Below are positions 8,413-16,579 of a DNA stretch of 64,000 nt, piece after piece. Source of the stretch: Rothia mucilaginosa (GTDB lineage: Bacteria > Actinomycetota > Actinomycetes > Actinomycetales > Micrococcaceae). How positions within the stretch are numbered: position 1 is the stretch's first letter; the number at the start of each line of letters is the position of its first letter. Location: assembly GCF_901875305.1 (NCBI RefSeq), contig NZ_CABFLY010000003.1:1-64000 (forward strand), written 5' to 3'. The notes under the pieces are model-generated. The model saw nothing but the letters and a program-made list of their open reading frames with translations, did no database searches and was not told the DNA's origin. Made by a program: the position numbers and the translations under genes.

Positions 8413-8461
8413 TCACTCGCTTTAGACTCAAACCTTTTAAGTCTCTGGAAAGGGCACCCTC

Positions 8462-8746
8462 ATGGCTAAGAACCGTACCGAACTCGTTGCAGAGGTTGCA
8501 GAGAAGTCTGGTAAGAGCCAGGCAACTGTGAACGCAGTCCTCGACGCAGTGTTCCAGGTTTTCGAGTCTTCCGTCTCCAAGGGCGAGAAGATTACCATCC
8601 CCGGTTGGCTGGCAATCGAGCGCACCGACCGTGCCGCTCGCACCGGCCGTAACCCGCAGACCGGCGAAACCATTCAGATTCCCGCCGGTCACGGCGTGAA
8701 GCTGACCGCAGGCTCCAAGCTGAAGGCAGCAGTCGCTAAGAAGTAA
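8462..8746 (+). CDS. hup: HU-family nucleoid DNA-binding protein
   Basis: A 94-residue HU protein. It begins KNRTELVAEVAEKSG with the helical dimerisation half. It contains the family signature ARTGRNPQTGETIQIPAG, the DNA-binding beta arm, and ends in a basic tail. HU bends DNA and compacts the nucleoid. The long lysine-alanine-rich C-terminal extension of mycobacterial and streptomycete HupB/HupS proteins is absent. The unusual GWLAIERTDR segment replaces the more common GFGTFEVRER type. GGAAAGGG upstream supports the start. It appears to be transcribed on its own and ends at a clear terminator. Confidence 0.93.
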   Translation: MAKNRTELVAEVAEKSGKSQATVNAVLDAVFQVFESSVSKGEKITIPGWLAIERTDRAARTGRNPQTGETIQIPAGHGVKLTAGSKLKAAVAKK

Positions 8747-8767
8747 TTCTTGAGACTTTGAATCTGC

Positions 8768-8801
8768 AGAAGGCCTCCACCTCACGGTGGGGGCCTTCTT
8801 T
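8768..8801 (+). terminator. Terminator after hup
   Basis: AGAAGGCCTCCACC pairs with GGTGGGGGCCTTCT, with a short T run after it. Confidence 0.88.
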
Positions 8802-8842
8802 GCGTACGAGCGGTACTTTTGGGGAATACTTGCGGGGTACAC

Positions 8843-8942
8843 GGAAAAATATAAGAAAATTTATTTATAAGACGTATAACCTATGCATAAGCTGAGCGAA
8901 AATTCGCGAATTTTAGGGAACTCTGAGAAAAATACTTATGCA
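8843..8942. repeat. AT-rich palindromic segment upstream of the lipoprotein cluster
   Basis: AAAATTCGCGAATTTT at 8899-8914 is a perfect 16-bp palindrome. It is bracketed by the inverted 8-mers TGCATAAG (8884-8891) and CTTATGCA (8935-8942). The flanks are markedly AT-rich. It may be an operator or promoter region, but no gene starts immediately downstream. Confidence 0.5.
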
Positions 8943-9037
8943 GCGGGTGGGTGACACAGCTTAAACACAGCTAACTAAAGCTCAGTCTTAGACTCACACT
9001 TTAGGCTTATATCAACGGAACGGAGAACACCTCATCG

Positions 9038-9142
9038 ATGAAGAATGAAGGGCCTCCAAACCGCCACCGACCATGCCCCCCCCCTACACCCCGCACCCCG
9101 CGCAGCCCAAGTAAGCTGTCAAGAGCTGACAACGGCGACTAA
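9038..9142 (+). other. Possible short proline-rich peptide or gene remnant
   Basis: A 34-codon ORF begins MKNEGPPNRHRP and runs through a nine-C tract (9076-9084). A shift of one base at the tract gives the alternative ending YTPHPAQPK followed by a stop at 9112. The ribosome binding site is weak. It is followed closely by the terminator at 9179. It could be a truncated gene or a chance ORF. Confidence 0.2.
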
Positions 9143-9178
9143 CGCTCACTGCGCGAACAGCCCGTCTGACTCATTACG

Positions 9179-9221
9179 ACGTCCCGCGTGCATCCAAACG
9201 TGATGCGTGCGGGACGTTTTT
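9179..9221 (+). terminator. Hairpin terminator, copy 1 of a local family
   Basis: ACGTCCCGCGTGCATC (9179-9194) pairs with GATGCGTGCGGGACGT and runs into a T tract. Closely related hairpins lie at 10240, 11266 and, more diverged, 12272, one beside each lipoprotein gene. Confidence 0.9.
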
Positions 9222-9390
9222 GTATTGTCGGTTGCGCTCCGGGTCTTAGCCTGCGCAGGCCGGATAGAGTGAACACAAGAAAGCTTAGGGTGACGTCTTC
9301 AAACGGCTAGCATCTCAGGGAGCTTTCAGGTCGCGATGCTACGATGTGGGTGCGCCTGGAACCGGGTGTCACCAACCACATCTATACACA

Positions 9391-9413
9391 GCGTCGTGAT
9401 GATGTCGCGACGC
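9391..9413 (+). promoter_or_regulatory. 5'-UTR hairpin of lipoprotein 1
   Basis: GCGTCG (9391-9396) pairs with CGACGC (9408-9413), ending shortly before the GGAAAGAG ribosome binding site. A homologous hairpin with different loop bases precedes lipoprotein 3, so the structure is conserved between the two paralogues. Confidence 0.45.
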
Positions 9414-9435
9414 ATGACGGAAAGAGAAATCTGTC

Positions 9436-10164
9436 GTGAAGAAGTCTATTGCTGTACTGTCTCTGAGCCTGGCAGGCCTGCTCGGCCTGGCCGCGTGTGG
9501 GTCCTCTCCGAAGGCTCCGAGCAATAGCCCGAGCGCATCCTCTAGCGCATCTGCTTCTGCAAGCCCCTCGGTATCTGCTTCGGCCAGTGCATCCTCTGCG
9601 ACGAAGTCCAGTTCTTCGGCATCCAGCTCGGCGAGCGCGTCCTCGGCATCTAAGGCAGATAGCTCGGCGAGCGCATCTGCGAAGAGCTCCTCTGCATCCA
9701 ACGCGGCTGACAGCGGCTCCAGCAATAACCCCGCAGCCGCTATGGGCAAGAAGAGGTATGACACCTATAAGGAAAGCGTCGAGCAAGCAAAGAAGGACCC
9801 CAGCATTAAGAAGAGCACCAACGCTGATGGTACCGTGTACATCGACGAGAAGAACGGCGTCTCTCTCGTTGAAGCTAAGAACGGTGACTACATCATGATT
9901 AACAATGACGGTGGGTGGCTTCGCGTTACCCCCGATGGCTCTGTGAGCACCGTCAGCGGATCCGGTGACTGGAGCGTTATCAAGAGTAGCGGCGAGACTA
10001 TCGTTGTTGAAGAGAACGGCGAAGCAACTATCATGAACAGCGCCACCGGGCAGTACTCCGATGATTACAAGTCTCTCGAAGTGCCTAAGCCTCCCGCTTC
10101 CGTGGATGGTTTTACTACCGCTCCGAAGGAAGGCGTGAAGCCGACCAGCGTTAAGACCCACTAG
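9436..10164 (+). CDS. Ser-rich lipoprotein, paralogue 1 of 3
   Basis: A 242-residue secreted lipoprotein starting at GTG after GGAAAGAG. The signal peptide MKKSIAVLSLSLAGLLGLAAC ends in the lipobox LAAC, so C21 would be lipidated and tether the protein to the outer face of the membrane. Residues 22-100 are a low-complexity Ser/Ala linker. The C-terminal 130 residues form a compact, probably beta-rich domain with repeated DGxWxxxxPDG units. It includes the paralogue-wide KKSTNADGTVYI motif and ends in a Pro-rich tail. I do not recognise the domain. Two paralogues follow directly, so the cluster arose by tandem duplication. Confidence 0.85.
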   Translation: MKKSIAVLSLSLAGLLGLAACGSSPKAPSNSPSASSSASASASPSVSASASASSATKSSSSASSSASASSASKADSSASASAKSSSASNAADSGSSNNPAAAMGKKRYDTYKESVEQAKKDPSIKKSTNADGTVYIDEKNGVSLVEAKNGDYIMINNDGGWLRVTPDGSVSTVSGSGDWSVIKSSGETIVVEENGEATIMNSATGQYSDDYKSLEVPKPPASVDGFTTAPKEGVKPTSVKTH

Positions 10165-10239
10165 TAGGGAAAGCCGACGAAGCCGACGAGTAGCTAACCC
10201 TGTAGTCCGGTAGCCACTCGTAGATTCGTTGAAATATGA

Positions 10240-10280
10240 ACGTCCCGCGTGCATCCGAATGTGATGCGTGCGGGACGTTT
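10240..10280 (+). terminator. Hairpin terminator, copy 2
   Basis: ACGTCCCGCGTGCATC pairs with GATGCGTGCGGGACGT. The stem is identical to the hairpin at 9179, but the loop and the shorter T run differ. It lies between lipoproteins 1 and 2. Confidence 0.85.
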
Positions 10281-10431
10281 GTATGTGGGAAGCTGTACGC
10301 CCGTTACGCAGAAAATAGGAAGCGTCAGGCGGCTATTGCTAGGATAGGGAAGCGCTCAGAATCTAGCGCTTACTCAACGCACGCCTCATGTGGTGCATTC
10401 ATCCATATAGCGTGTCAGAAAAGGAAAATTA

Positions 10432-11175
10432 GTGAAGAAATCTATTGCTGTCTTGTCCCTGGGGCTTGCCGCTACGCTGGGCCTAGCCGCTTGCGGTGAG
10501 ACTACGCAGACCACCACCATATCCAATGAGAGCGCGTCTACCCGCGCCACTCCTAGCGCCACTGCCAGCGTTTCCTCCAGCCCGCTGGCCACAAGCGCAT
10601 CCTCTGAGTCACAGCCGACCTCGAGCGAAGCACCGGCTAAGGCTGAGGAAGAACCGACTGAAGCAAACTCAACGCAGGATACTTCCGCCGAAAAACAGGC
10701 CGCAGCAGAAGAAGATTCTCAGCCCGCAGATTCTACCTTTGACCGCGGCAACCAGAAATCCTTCAAGGAAACCATTGAAGAGGCCAAGAAGAGCCCCGCA
10801 GCACGGAAATCTACGAACGCTGACGGCACCGTGTACACTTCATCCCTCGGCGATGAAATCGCTATTGGTGAGGCGAACAACGGTGACGACATCATCATCA
10901 AGAAGGACGGTAGCTGGAGCCGCCTCACTCCTGAAAAATCATTTATTGCCGTAGAAGCAGATGGATCGTGGCACGTAATCACGGCTAACGGACGTCTTAT
11001 TAACGTCGATGCAGATGGTTTGACCAAGATTATCGACTTTGACCATGAGGTTAATGAGGATTCCTACGCGTCCCTGGACATCCCGCAAACCCCCGCCCCC
11101 GTGGCGGCTCTCAAAGTAACTCCGAAGGAGCCTGCAAAACCAACAAAAATGGCTCACAGCTGGGGTACGGAGTAG
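10432..11175 (+). CDS. Lipoprotein with acidic Ser/Thr linker, paralogue 2 of 3
   Basis: A 247-residue lipoprotein starting at GTG, with the signal peptide MKKSIAVLSLGLAATLGLAAC and predicted lipidated C21. The linker (22-100) is rich in Ser, Thr, Glu and Ala, more acidic than in paralogue 1. The C-terminal domain keeps the shared motifs: ARKSTNADGTVY, then IIIKKDGSWSRLTPE and ADGSWHVITANG, then a closing Pro-rich stretch. Its upstream region differs from those of paralogues 1 and 3, with the ribosome binding site AAAAGGAAAA. It is bracketed by members of the ACGTCCCGC hairpin family. Function unknown; a surface role in envelope or host interaction is only a guess. Confidence 0.85.
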   Translation: MKKSIAVLSLGLAATLGLAACGETTQTTTISNESASTRATPSATASVSSSPLATSASSESQPTSSEAPAKAEEEPTEANSTQDTSAEKQAAAEEDSQPADSTFDRGNQKSFKETIEEAKKSPAARKSTNADGTVYTSSLGDEIAIGEANNGDDIIIKKDGSWSRLTPEKSFIAVEADGSWHVITANGRLINVDADGLTKIIDFDHEVNEDSYASLDIPQTPAPVAALKVTPKEPAKPTKMAHSWGTE

Positions 11176-11265
11176 ACTCCCGATAAGGGTGAGGAATCTG
11201 TACATTCTGTTGTATTCAGAGTGCGTTTAACTGGGCTGATTCGCTCAGACTGGCTGAATATCTTG

Positions 11266-11308
11266 ACGTCTCGTGCGTATCTGAATGTGATGCGCGCGGG
11301 ACGTTTTT
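11266..11308 (+). terminator. Hairpin terminator, copy 3
   Basis: ACGTCTCGTGCGTATC pairs with GATGCGCGCGGGACGT, with several changes from copies 1 and 2 but the pairing largely kept, followed by a T tract. It lies between lipoproteins 2 and 3. Confidence 0.85.
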
Positions 11309-11477
11309 GTACATACCAGTGCAGATCGGCGGAAGGAATCTAGCCGCTCGTCCGAGGGTATTTGCCCCGGTATTTTCAGGTTCAGTGAGGCGCCGCCAGA
11401 GCTCAGACTTTTCCCAGGGAACGGTGTTAGGATGGTGCCGTGCCCCAGACCGGGCACGTCAGCTACACCCATACACG

Positions 11478-11500
11478 GCGTCGTGACCGGGTTACGACGC
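11478..11500 (+). promoter_or_regulatory. 5'-UTR hairpin of lipoprotein 3
   Basis: GCGTCGT pairs with ACGACGC at the same distance from the GGAAAGAG ribosome binding site as the hairpin before lipoprotein 1. Confidence 0.45.
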
Positions 11501-11522
11501 TTGACGGAAAGAGAAAGCCGCC

Positions 11523-12239
11523 GTGAAGAAGTCTATTGCTGTACTATCCCTGAGCCTGGCAAGCTTGCTCGGCTTGGCCGCCTGCGCCCCCGCGGTGAAG
11601 GCACCCGTTGCCTCCGGCAGGTCCGCATCGGCAAGCGCCTCCGCTTCACCCTCTGCCTCGCCCTCCGCAGAGGACTCACAATCTGCCAGCGAATCCCCCT
11701 CCGCAAGTAGCGAGAGCTCTTCTAAACCCTCTTCGAGCGCCTCCGCCCGGGAGACCGCTAGTAGCAACTCAACGGAACAGGATGGGGCTGCCGAGTCGCG
11801 GAAGACCGCCATGGAGCTCTACAAAGCGTACGCCCGTTCAGTCGATGCCGTTGAGAAGGTCCCCGCCGGCATCGTGAGAGGCGAAAACGCCGATGGTAAG
11901 ACCTACACCTCAGAAAGTAACAAGGTCACTTTGGTTGCGGGGAAGGACAAAGAGTACGTCATCCGCATCAAGAATGACGGTAGCTGGAGCCGTGCAATGG
12001 CCAACGGCGAGGCGGAGCTGGTGAACCCCGACGGTTCCTGGATCAGGATTAAGCCTGACGGCGAACGCATCGCGGTCAAGGGGAGCGGTACCGTCTATAT
12101 TTCCTACCACCAGGGCGATGTGCCCAAGGACCTCATTAACACCCTGGAAACCCCCAAGCTTCCCGCCCCCGTGGAAGGCAGCGTGGGCGTCCCCAAGGAA
12201 CCTGTGAAGCCGACGAAGATCAGCTCGGTCACGAACTAA
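11523..12239 (+). CDS. Ser-rich lipoprotein, paralogue 3 of 3
   Basis: A 238-residue lipoprotein with a GTG start, signal peptide MKKSIAVLSLSLASLLGLAAC and lipidated C21. A Ser/Ala/Pro linker (22-85) leads to the shared C-terminal domain, here with GENADGKTYTS, IRIKNDGSWSRAMANG and VNPDGSWIRIKPDGERI, the clearest example of the repeated DGSW units. The 5' untranslated region is homologous to that of paralogue 1, including the hairpin before the ribosome binding site. The domain is more diverged than the signal peptide. That suggests either selection on the exposed part or gene conversion at the 5' end. Confidence 0.85.
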   Translation: MKKSIAVLSLSLASLLGLAACAPAVKAPVASGRSASASASASPSASPSAEDSQSASESPSASSESSSKPSSSASARETASSNSTEQDGAAESRKTAMELYKAYARSVDAVEKVPAGIVRGENADGKTYTSESNKVTLVAGKDKEYVIRIKNDGSWSRAMANGEAELVNPDGSWIRIKPDGERIAVKGSGTVYISYHQGDVPKDLINTLETPKLPAPVEGSVGVPKEPVKPTKISSVTN

Positions 12240-12271
12240 AATCCATAAGAAGCCTCACATATCTTGGCACC

Positions 12272-12315
12272 TCGGTCCGTGTGCATCCGTTATGGATGTG
12301 CACGGACCGATTTTT
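12272..12315 (+). terminator. Terminator after lipoprotein 3
   Basis: TCGGTCCGTGTGCATCC (12272-12288) is an exact inverted repeat of GGATGTGCACGGACCGA, followed by a T tract. It shares the GTGCATCC core with the other hairpins of this cluster. Confidence 0.9.
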
Positions 12316-12341
12316 ACTATCTGCCGGCGTCTTCTCAGCTC

Positions 12342-12358
12342 GGGGGGGGGGAAAAAAA
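12342..12358. repeat. Poly-G/poly-A homopolymer junction
   Basis: Ten G residues are followed directly by seven A residues in the space between the lipoprotein cluster and the thioredoxin-NHL gene. Tracts of this length slip easily during replication and sequencing. Confidence 0.8.
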
Positions 12359-12531
12359 TCCGGTAGCTCCCAATAGCTCTCACCAAGGTGGAATGTGACG
12401 GAATATGACGGGCCGTTAAGCCTCCAAGTCACAAAGCTCAACTCCCGGCGAACCACCCCAACCACGCTGGCATAATGGGGACAGCAAACCATCGCGCCCA
12501 CACACGGCGCACCCAACAGGAGAGAGAACCC

Positions 12532-14502
12532 ATGAGTGAGAACACCACCCGCACCGTACGCGTGCGCGCCAGCGAACTCGAAGGCCGAGCCTGGCTCAAC
12601 ACCGGCGACAAAAACCTCACCCTGGCTGACCTACGCGGCAAAATCGTCATCCTCGACTTCTGGACCCTCTGCTGCATCAACTGCCTGCACGTGCTCGACG
12701 AGCTACGCCCCCTCGAAGAAGAATTCTCCGACGTACTCGTCACCGTCGGTGTGCACAGCCCCAAATTTGAGCACGAAGCCGACCCCGTAGCGCTCGCCGC
12801 AGCCATCGACCGCTACCACATCACCCACCCCGTACTCGACGACCCCGAACTGACCACCTGGCAGGCATACACCGCCCGCGCATGGCCCACCCTCGTCGTC
12901 GTCGACCCCGAAGGTTACATCGTCGCCCACCTCTCCGGTGAAGGCCACGTGCAGGGCCTCACCTCCCTCGTGCGTGAGCTCGTCGCCGAACACGAAGCGA
13001 AGGGCACCCTGCACCGTGGCGACGGCCCCTATGTGCCCCGCCCCAAGGCAGCCGGCACCTACGCCTTCCCCGGTAAAGCCATCGAACTGCCCGCCGAATT
13101 CGGCCCCGCAAACCTCTTCGGCAACCGTGAACGCACCTACCTCGTCGCCGACAGTGCGCGCCACCGCATCCTGCAGGTAGCAGCCGACCTCAACACCGTC
13201 ATCAACACCTACGGTGGCGGCGACGACCCCGTCAACCACCCCGTCAAGGGCCACGTCGACGGCACCGGTACCGAAGCACGCTTCAACGAGCCCGCCGGAC
13301 TCGCCCTCGTACCCGAAAACCTGCGTGAGAAGCTCGGCTACGATGTGCTGGTAGCCGACACCGTCAACCACCGCCTGCGCTCCCTCAACCTGCGCACCGG
13401 CGAAGTACGCACCCTCGCAGGTAACGGCGTGCAGCGCGTCATTGACGGTGACAACGCCATCACTGGCGACCCTAACCACATTCCTGCCGGCGTGCCTGCC
13501 ACCGAGATTGCGCTCTCCTCGCCCTGGGACGCCGTCTACTCCCGCGAGGCCGGCCAGTTCATCATCGCCATGGCAGGTACCCACCAGCTCTTCGGCTACG
13601 AGCCCGTCACCGGTGCCCTCAGCATCTTCGCCGGCTCCGGCGTGGAGGGCCTCGCCGACGGCCCCGCCGCCGACGCATGGTTCGCCCAGCCCTCCGGCAT
13701 CATCGAAGCACGCGACGGCAGCCTCTGGGTCGCCTGCTCCGAAACCAGCGGCCTGCGCCATATCACCTTCACCGATGACGGCGTACAGGTCACCTCCGCC
13801 GTAGGTAAGGGCCTCTTCGACTTCGGCTTCGTCGACGGCGACTCCGACACCGCCCGCATGCAGCACCCCCTCGGCCTGACCGAGCTGCCCGACGGGTCCA
13901 TCGCCGTAGCCGACACCTACAACGGCGCTATCCGCCGCTGGGACCCGGTTACCGGCACCCTCGGCACCCTCGAACGCGGCCTTGACGAACCCTCCGACCT
14001 GCTCGTTGAAGAAGTACCCGGCGAAGAACCGCGCCTCATCATCGTCGAAACCAACGCGCACCAGCTCGTGCGCGCCTCCATCCCCGCGAAGGCACAGCAC
14101 GTCGACGAAGGCGCCATCACCACCGCGCGCCCCTCCACCAAGCTCACCGGCGGCACCCTCGAATTTGCCTCACGATTCACCGTGCCCACCGGCCAGAAGC
14201 TCGACACCCGCTGGGGCGACCCCACGCAGCTGAAGATCTCCTCCACCCCCGAGAACTTCATCCTGGAAGGCGCCGGCACCTCCACCGGGCTGACCCGCAC
14301 CCTCGTGCTCAACCCCGAGATTACCGAGGCGGTCCTGCATATTACTGCTCGCGCCGCCGCCTGCGATGGCACCCCCGACGGTGACATCCCCGAGCACGCA
14401 GCGTGCCACCTCTACCAACAGGACTGGGGTATTCCCGTGGTCGTGACCGGTGATGAGGCCGACGAAAGCGAACTCGTCCTGGACCTTCGCGGTATCAACT
14501 AG
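12532..14502 (+). CDS. Thioredoxin-like protein with NHL-repeat propeller (NHLRC2-type)
   Basis: A 656-residue protein without a signal peptide. Residues 1-165 form a thioredoxin-like domain with LDFWTLCCINCLHVLDEL, in which C48-I-N-C51 is the redox pair. The following region (about 190-560) carries NHL-type propeller blades such as YLVADSARHRILQV, VLVADTVNHRLRSL and IAVADTYNGAIRRW. A beta-rich C-terminal domain follows. The architecture matches the widely conserved NHLRC2 family, whose bacterial role is unclear. AGGAGA eight bases before ATG 12532 fixes the start, and an earlier in-frame codon at 12475 lacks one. It stands alone and is followed by two copies of the dispersed palindromic element. 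Confidence 0.9.
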   Translation: MSENTTRTVRVRASELEGRAWLNTGDKNLTLADLRGKIVILDFWTLCCINCLHVLDELRPLEEEFSDVLVTVGVHSPKFEHEADPVALAAAIDRYHITHPVLDDPELTTWQAYTARAWPTLVVVDPEGYIVAHLSGEGHVQGLTSLVRELVAEHEAKGTLHRGDGPYVPRPKAAGTYAFPGKAIELPAEFGPANLFGNRERTYLVADSARHRILQVAADLNTVINTYGGGDDPVNHPVKGHVDGTGTEARFNEPAGLALVPENLREKLGYDVLVADTVNHRLRSLNLRTGEVRTLAGNGVQRVIDGDNAITGDPNHIPAGVPATEIALSSPWDAVYSREAGQFIIAMAGTHQLFGYEPVTGALSIFAGSGVEGLADGPAADAWFAQPSGIIEARDGSLWVACSETSGLRHITFTDDGVQVTSAVGKGLFDFGFVDGDSDTARMQHPLGLTELPDGSIAVADTYNGAIRRWDPVTGTLGTLERGLDEPSDLLVEEVPGEEPRLIIVETNAHQLVRASIPAKAQHVDEGAITTARPSTKLTGGTLEFASRFTVPTGQKLDTRWGDPTQLKISSTPENFILEGAGTSTGLTRTLVLNPEITEAVLHITARAAACDGTPDGDIPEHAACHLYQQDWGIPVVVTGDEADESELVLDLRGIN

Positions 14503-14522
14503 GGACTGCTAAAACGCTAAAT

Positions 14523-14614
14523 AAAGGGTCAGTATTATCCTCGCTCCTACAGGGGCACCCGTCCTCGCTTCGCTCGGACACCCTGATGTCGCTACGGATA
14601 ACACCGGCCCTTTC
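14523..14614 (+). repeat. Dispersed palindromic element, copy A
   Basis: The core (about 14541-14593) begins TCGCTCCTACAGGGG and ends ACCCTGATGTCGC. It is bracketed by complementary arms, AAAGGG...TTATCC on the left and GGATAA...CCCTTT on the right. The inner stem is GTCC/GGAC. It lies at the 3' end of the thioredoxin-NHL gene. Confidence 0.85.
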
Positions 14615-14631
14615 TCAAGTCATATAAACCA

Positions 14632-14721
14632 CGAGCCAGTATGCTCTTCGCTCCTACAGGGGCACCCGTCCTCGCTTCGCTCGGACACCCTGATGTCGCG
14701 TTCAGAGCATACTGGCTCTCG
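14632..14721 (+). repeat. Dispersed palindromic element, copy B
   Basis: The core is the same as in copy A. The arms are completely different in sequence but perfectly complementary: GAGCCAGTATGCTCT on the left and AGAGCATACTGGCTC on the right. The inner stem is GTCC/GGAC. It ends 13 bases before the stop codon of the convergent gene, which it may terminate. Confidence 0.88.
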
Positions 14722-14733
14722 CATTCAGCGTCC

Positions 14734-15711
14734 TTAGAAAGAGACTCGGACCGCCTTCGCATCCGCCTCCACCGAGGCCTTCAACGTAAACGGAATCTCC
14801 TTCTGCACCTGTGAGCGCGCACCCGTATACAAATCCAGCTGCGTAAACGACACCCTCACCGTGCCCTTCATCGGCTGCACCAACCACGTACCCGCAGCGT
14901 TCACGCTCACCTGCGGATCCGCAACCCTCTCAACAGTCCACCGAACCGTCGAATCCACACGACCGCCAAAGCCGTACTCAAACGGGCACCCCGCCGGATA
15001 CAGTGCGTTCTGGGCCGCACACTTCTGCAGATGATCGGTGATCTGCTCCTTGACCGAAGCCAACGCGTTATCGCTCGGCTTCAAATCAACACGCGCCAGA
15101 TGCTCACCCTGATTGTTCGTAACCGTCTCCGTCACCTTCTGAGCTGTATACACCGTCGAATCGTACGAGACAGCGTACGTGCCCGGGTAAAATACCGGGA
15201 ACGTCGCCTCGCCTTTATCCACCGCGACCTTACGGTTGTTAATCGTCGCGGCCTCCACACCCTGAATATTCACCTTCACCGTCGGCAGGGTATCGCCGTC
15301 GATAGCCCACTTATCGAAAAAGCCCCAGTGCGTACCTGAATGGTGCAGGTGAAAATCCGTAGACTGAGGTTGCCCGTCCAGCGTGTAGGACGCGCGCACC
15401 GTCGCCTGCCGGCCGTCCTCGCTCATCTCAGTGACCTCGTACTCCACCTGCGACATCGAAGCCACCGAACGCTTCAGCGCCTCACCATCCAGCAGGGCCG
15501 CATCCCCATCCGGAATCTGCGCATTCAACAGACCCCGCGCATGCGAACCATTCCCCACACGCAGGGCATGAAAATACTCCCGCACCTGGCCAGTCGGACC
15601 GTACACCAGCTTATTCGTCATAATCAGTGCCGCCGCCGCAATCGACGCCGCCACCACGACACCGACCATCCACAGGGCCAAAACCCGTTCCACAGGAGAA
15701 AAATTACGCAT
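14734..15711 (-). CDS. Uncharacterised single-pass membrane protein
   Basis: A 325-residue protein with one N-terminal membrane span (about 13-33) and a large extracytoplasmic part. That part has alternating short beta segments, and two cysteines (in LQKCAAQNALYPAGCPFEY) could form a disulphide. I do not recognise a domain. The layout resembles actinobacterial membrane-anchored proteins with NTF2-like or beta-sandwich ectodomains. There is no clear ribosome binding site. TACTCT lies six bases before the ATG, so the transcript may be leaderless. It is divergent from the next gene with only about 64 bases between them, and palindromic element B sits just after its stop. Confidence 0.8.
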   Translation of the reverse strand: MRNFSPVERVLALWMVGVVVAASIAAAALIMTNKLVYGPTGQVREYFHALRVGNGSHARGLLNAQIPDGDAALLDGEALKRSVASMSQVEYEVTEMSEDGRQATVRASYTLDGQPQSTDFHLHHSGTHWGFFDKWAIDGDTLPTVKVNIQGVEAATINNRKVAVDKGEATFPVFYPGTYAVSYDSTVYTAQKVTETVTNNQGEHLARVDLKPSDNALASVKEQITDHLQKCAAQNALYPAGCPFEYGFGGRVDSTVRWTVERVADPQVSVNAAGTWLVQPMKGTVRVSFTQLDLYTGARSQVQKEIPFTLKASVEADAKAVRVSF

Positions 15712-15775
15712 AGAACCAGAGTAACGCAGGTAGTCCAGCTAGGATTCACGACGAGCACACACTAAAGTGGAGTAT

Positions 15776-16477
15776 ATGGCAGAACGCGCTCACGAAGTAC
15801 CCGCCAAATACGGCGAAGTCCACGAACTATTCCACCCCCGCATGCGCTCCTACGGCAGGCGCATCGAGGCGTCCATCCCCGGCACCATTGTGCTCGTCGC
15901 CGCGCTTGCCTTCATCTTCTACAAACGACCCGCGCTGCCGTACACCATCCTCGTGCTACTCATCGGCACTATCGCCGGAATCAACCTCTACTCAGTGCTC
16001 AAACCCACCATTATCGTCATCACCAAGACCCACGTGTTGCGCGCCCGCACCTTCGGCTGGTTCGCCGTACCCCGTGCCGACATCAGCCACACCATCTTCG
16101 CAGAGAAGCTCTACCCCAAGAAGGCCTACGGCCAAAACCTAAAAACCATGGCCGGACGCATCCGCTACCGGAGCTTCCCCGCCATGTGGGCCGTCGATAA
16201 AGACGGCAAACAGCTCATGCGCCTCGACGGGCGAGTCTGGGACGGCAAAACCATGCGTGAAGTTTCGTCGAAGCTCTCAGCCCAAACCACTATCTACAAG
16301 CAGATTAACGTCATCAGCATGGATAAGGAACACAAGGGCCTCATCACCTTCAACGAGCTACACCCCGGCTGGCGGTCCAGCCTGCTGACCATCTTCGCGG
16401 TCATTGTCGTGGTCATCCTCTTCGCGGCCTCCTTCCTCCCCGAAGAAATTGCCCGCAACATCTACATGATTCACTAG
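15776..16477 (+). CDS. Uncharacterised membrane protein with PH-like central domain
   Basis: A protein of about 233 residues with two adjacent membrane spans near residues 30-75, a soluble central section, and a C-terminal span near 205-225. The central part has the alternating hydrophobic pattern of bacterial PH-like (YdbS/YdbT-type) domains, for example TIIVITKTHVLRARTFGWFAVPRADI. That assignment is tentative. A GTG three codons earlier (15767) is possible. GTGGAG lies very close to ATG 15776, so the start is uncertain. A strong terminator follows. Confidence 0.75.
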   Translation: MAERAHEVPAKYGEVHELFHPRMRSYGRRIEASIPGTIVLVAALAFIFYKRPALPYTILVLLIGTIAGINLYSVLKPTIIVITKTHVLRARTFGWFAVPRADISHTIFAEKLYPKKAYGQNLKTMAGRIRYRSFPAMWAVDKDGKQLMRLDGRVWDGKTMREVSSKLSAQTTIYKQINVISMDKEHKGLITFNELHPGWRSSLLTIFAVIVVVILFAASFLPEEIARNIYMIH

Positions 16478-16503
16478 ACGGACGCGTCCCTCGGCAGACG
16501 CGC

Positions 16504-16548
16504 AAAGGCCCGGCACCCACCCCACACAGGGGGAGGTGCCGGGCCTTT
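16504..16548. terminator. Bidirectional terminator between convergent genes
   Basis: AAAGGCCCGGCACC pairs with GGTGCCGGGCCTTT with T residues on both strands. It separates the PH-like membrane protein gene (+) from the methyltransferase gene (-). Confidence 0.9.
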
Positions 16549-16579
16549 TCTAAGCTTTGCCTAGCTCTGAAGGTTGAGC

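Noticed and set aside
12703..14100. A 465-codon open frame antisense to the thioredoxin-NHL gene
   Set aside because: The Gly/Val/Asp-rich product is typical of an antisense frame of GC-rich DNA. The plus-strand frame has clear domains.
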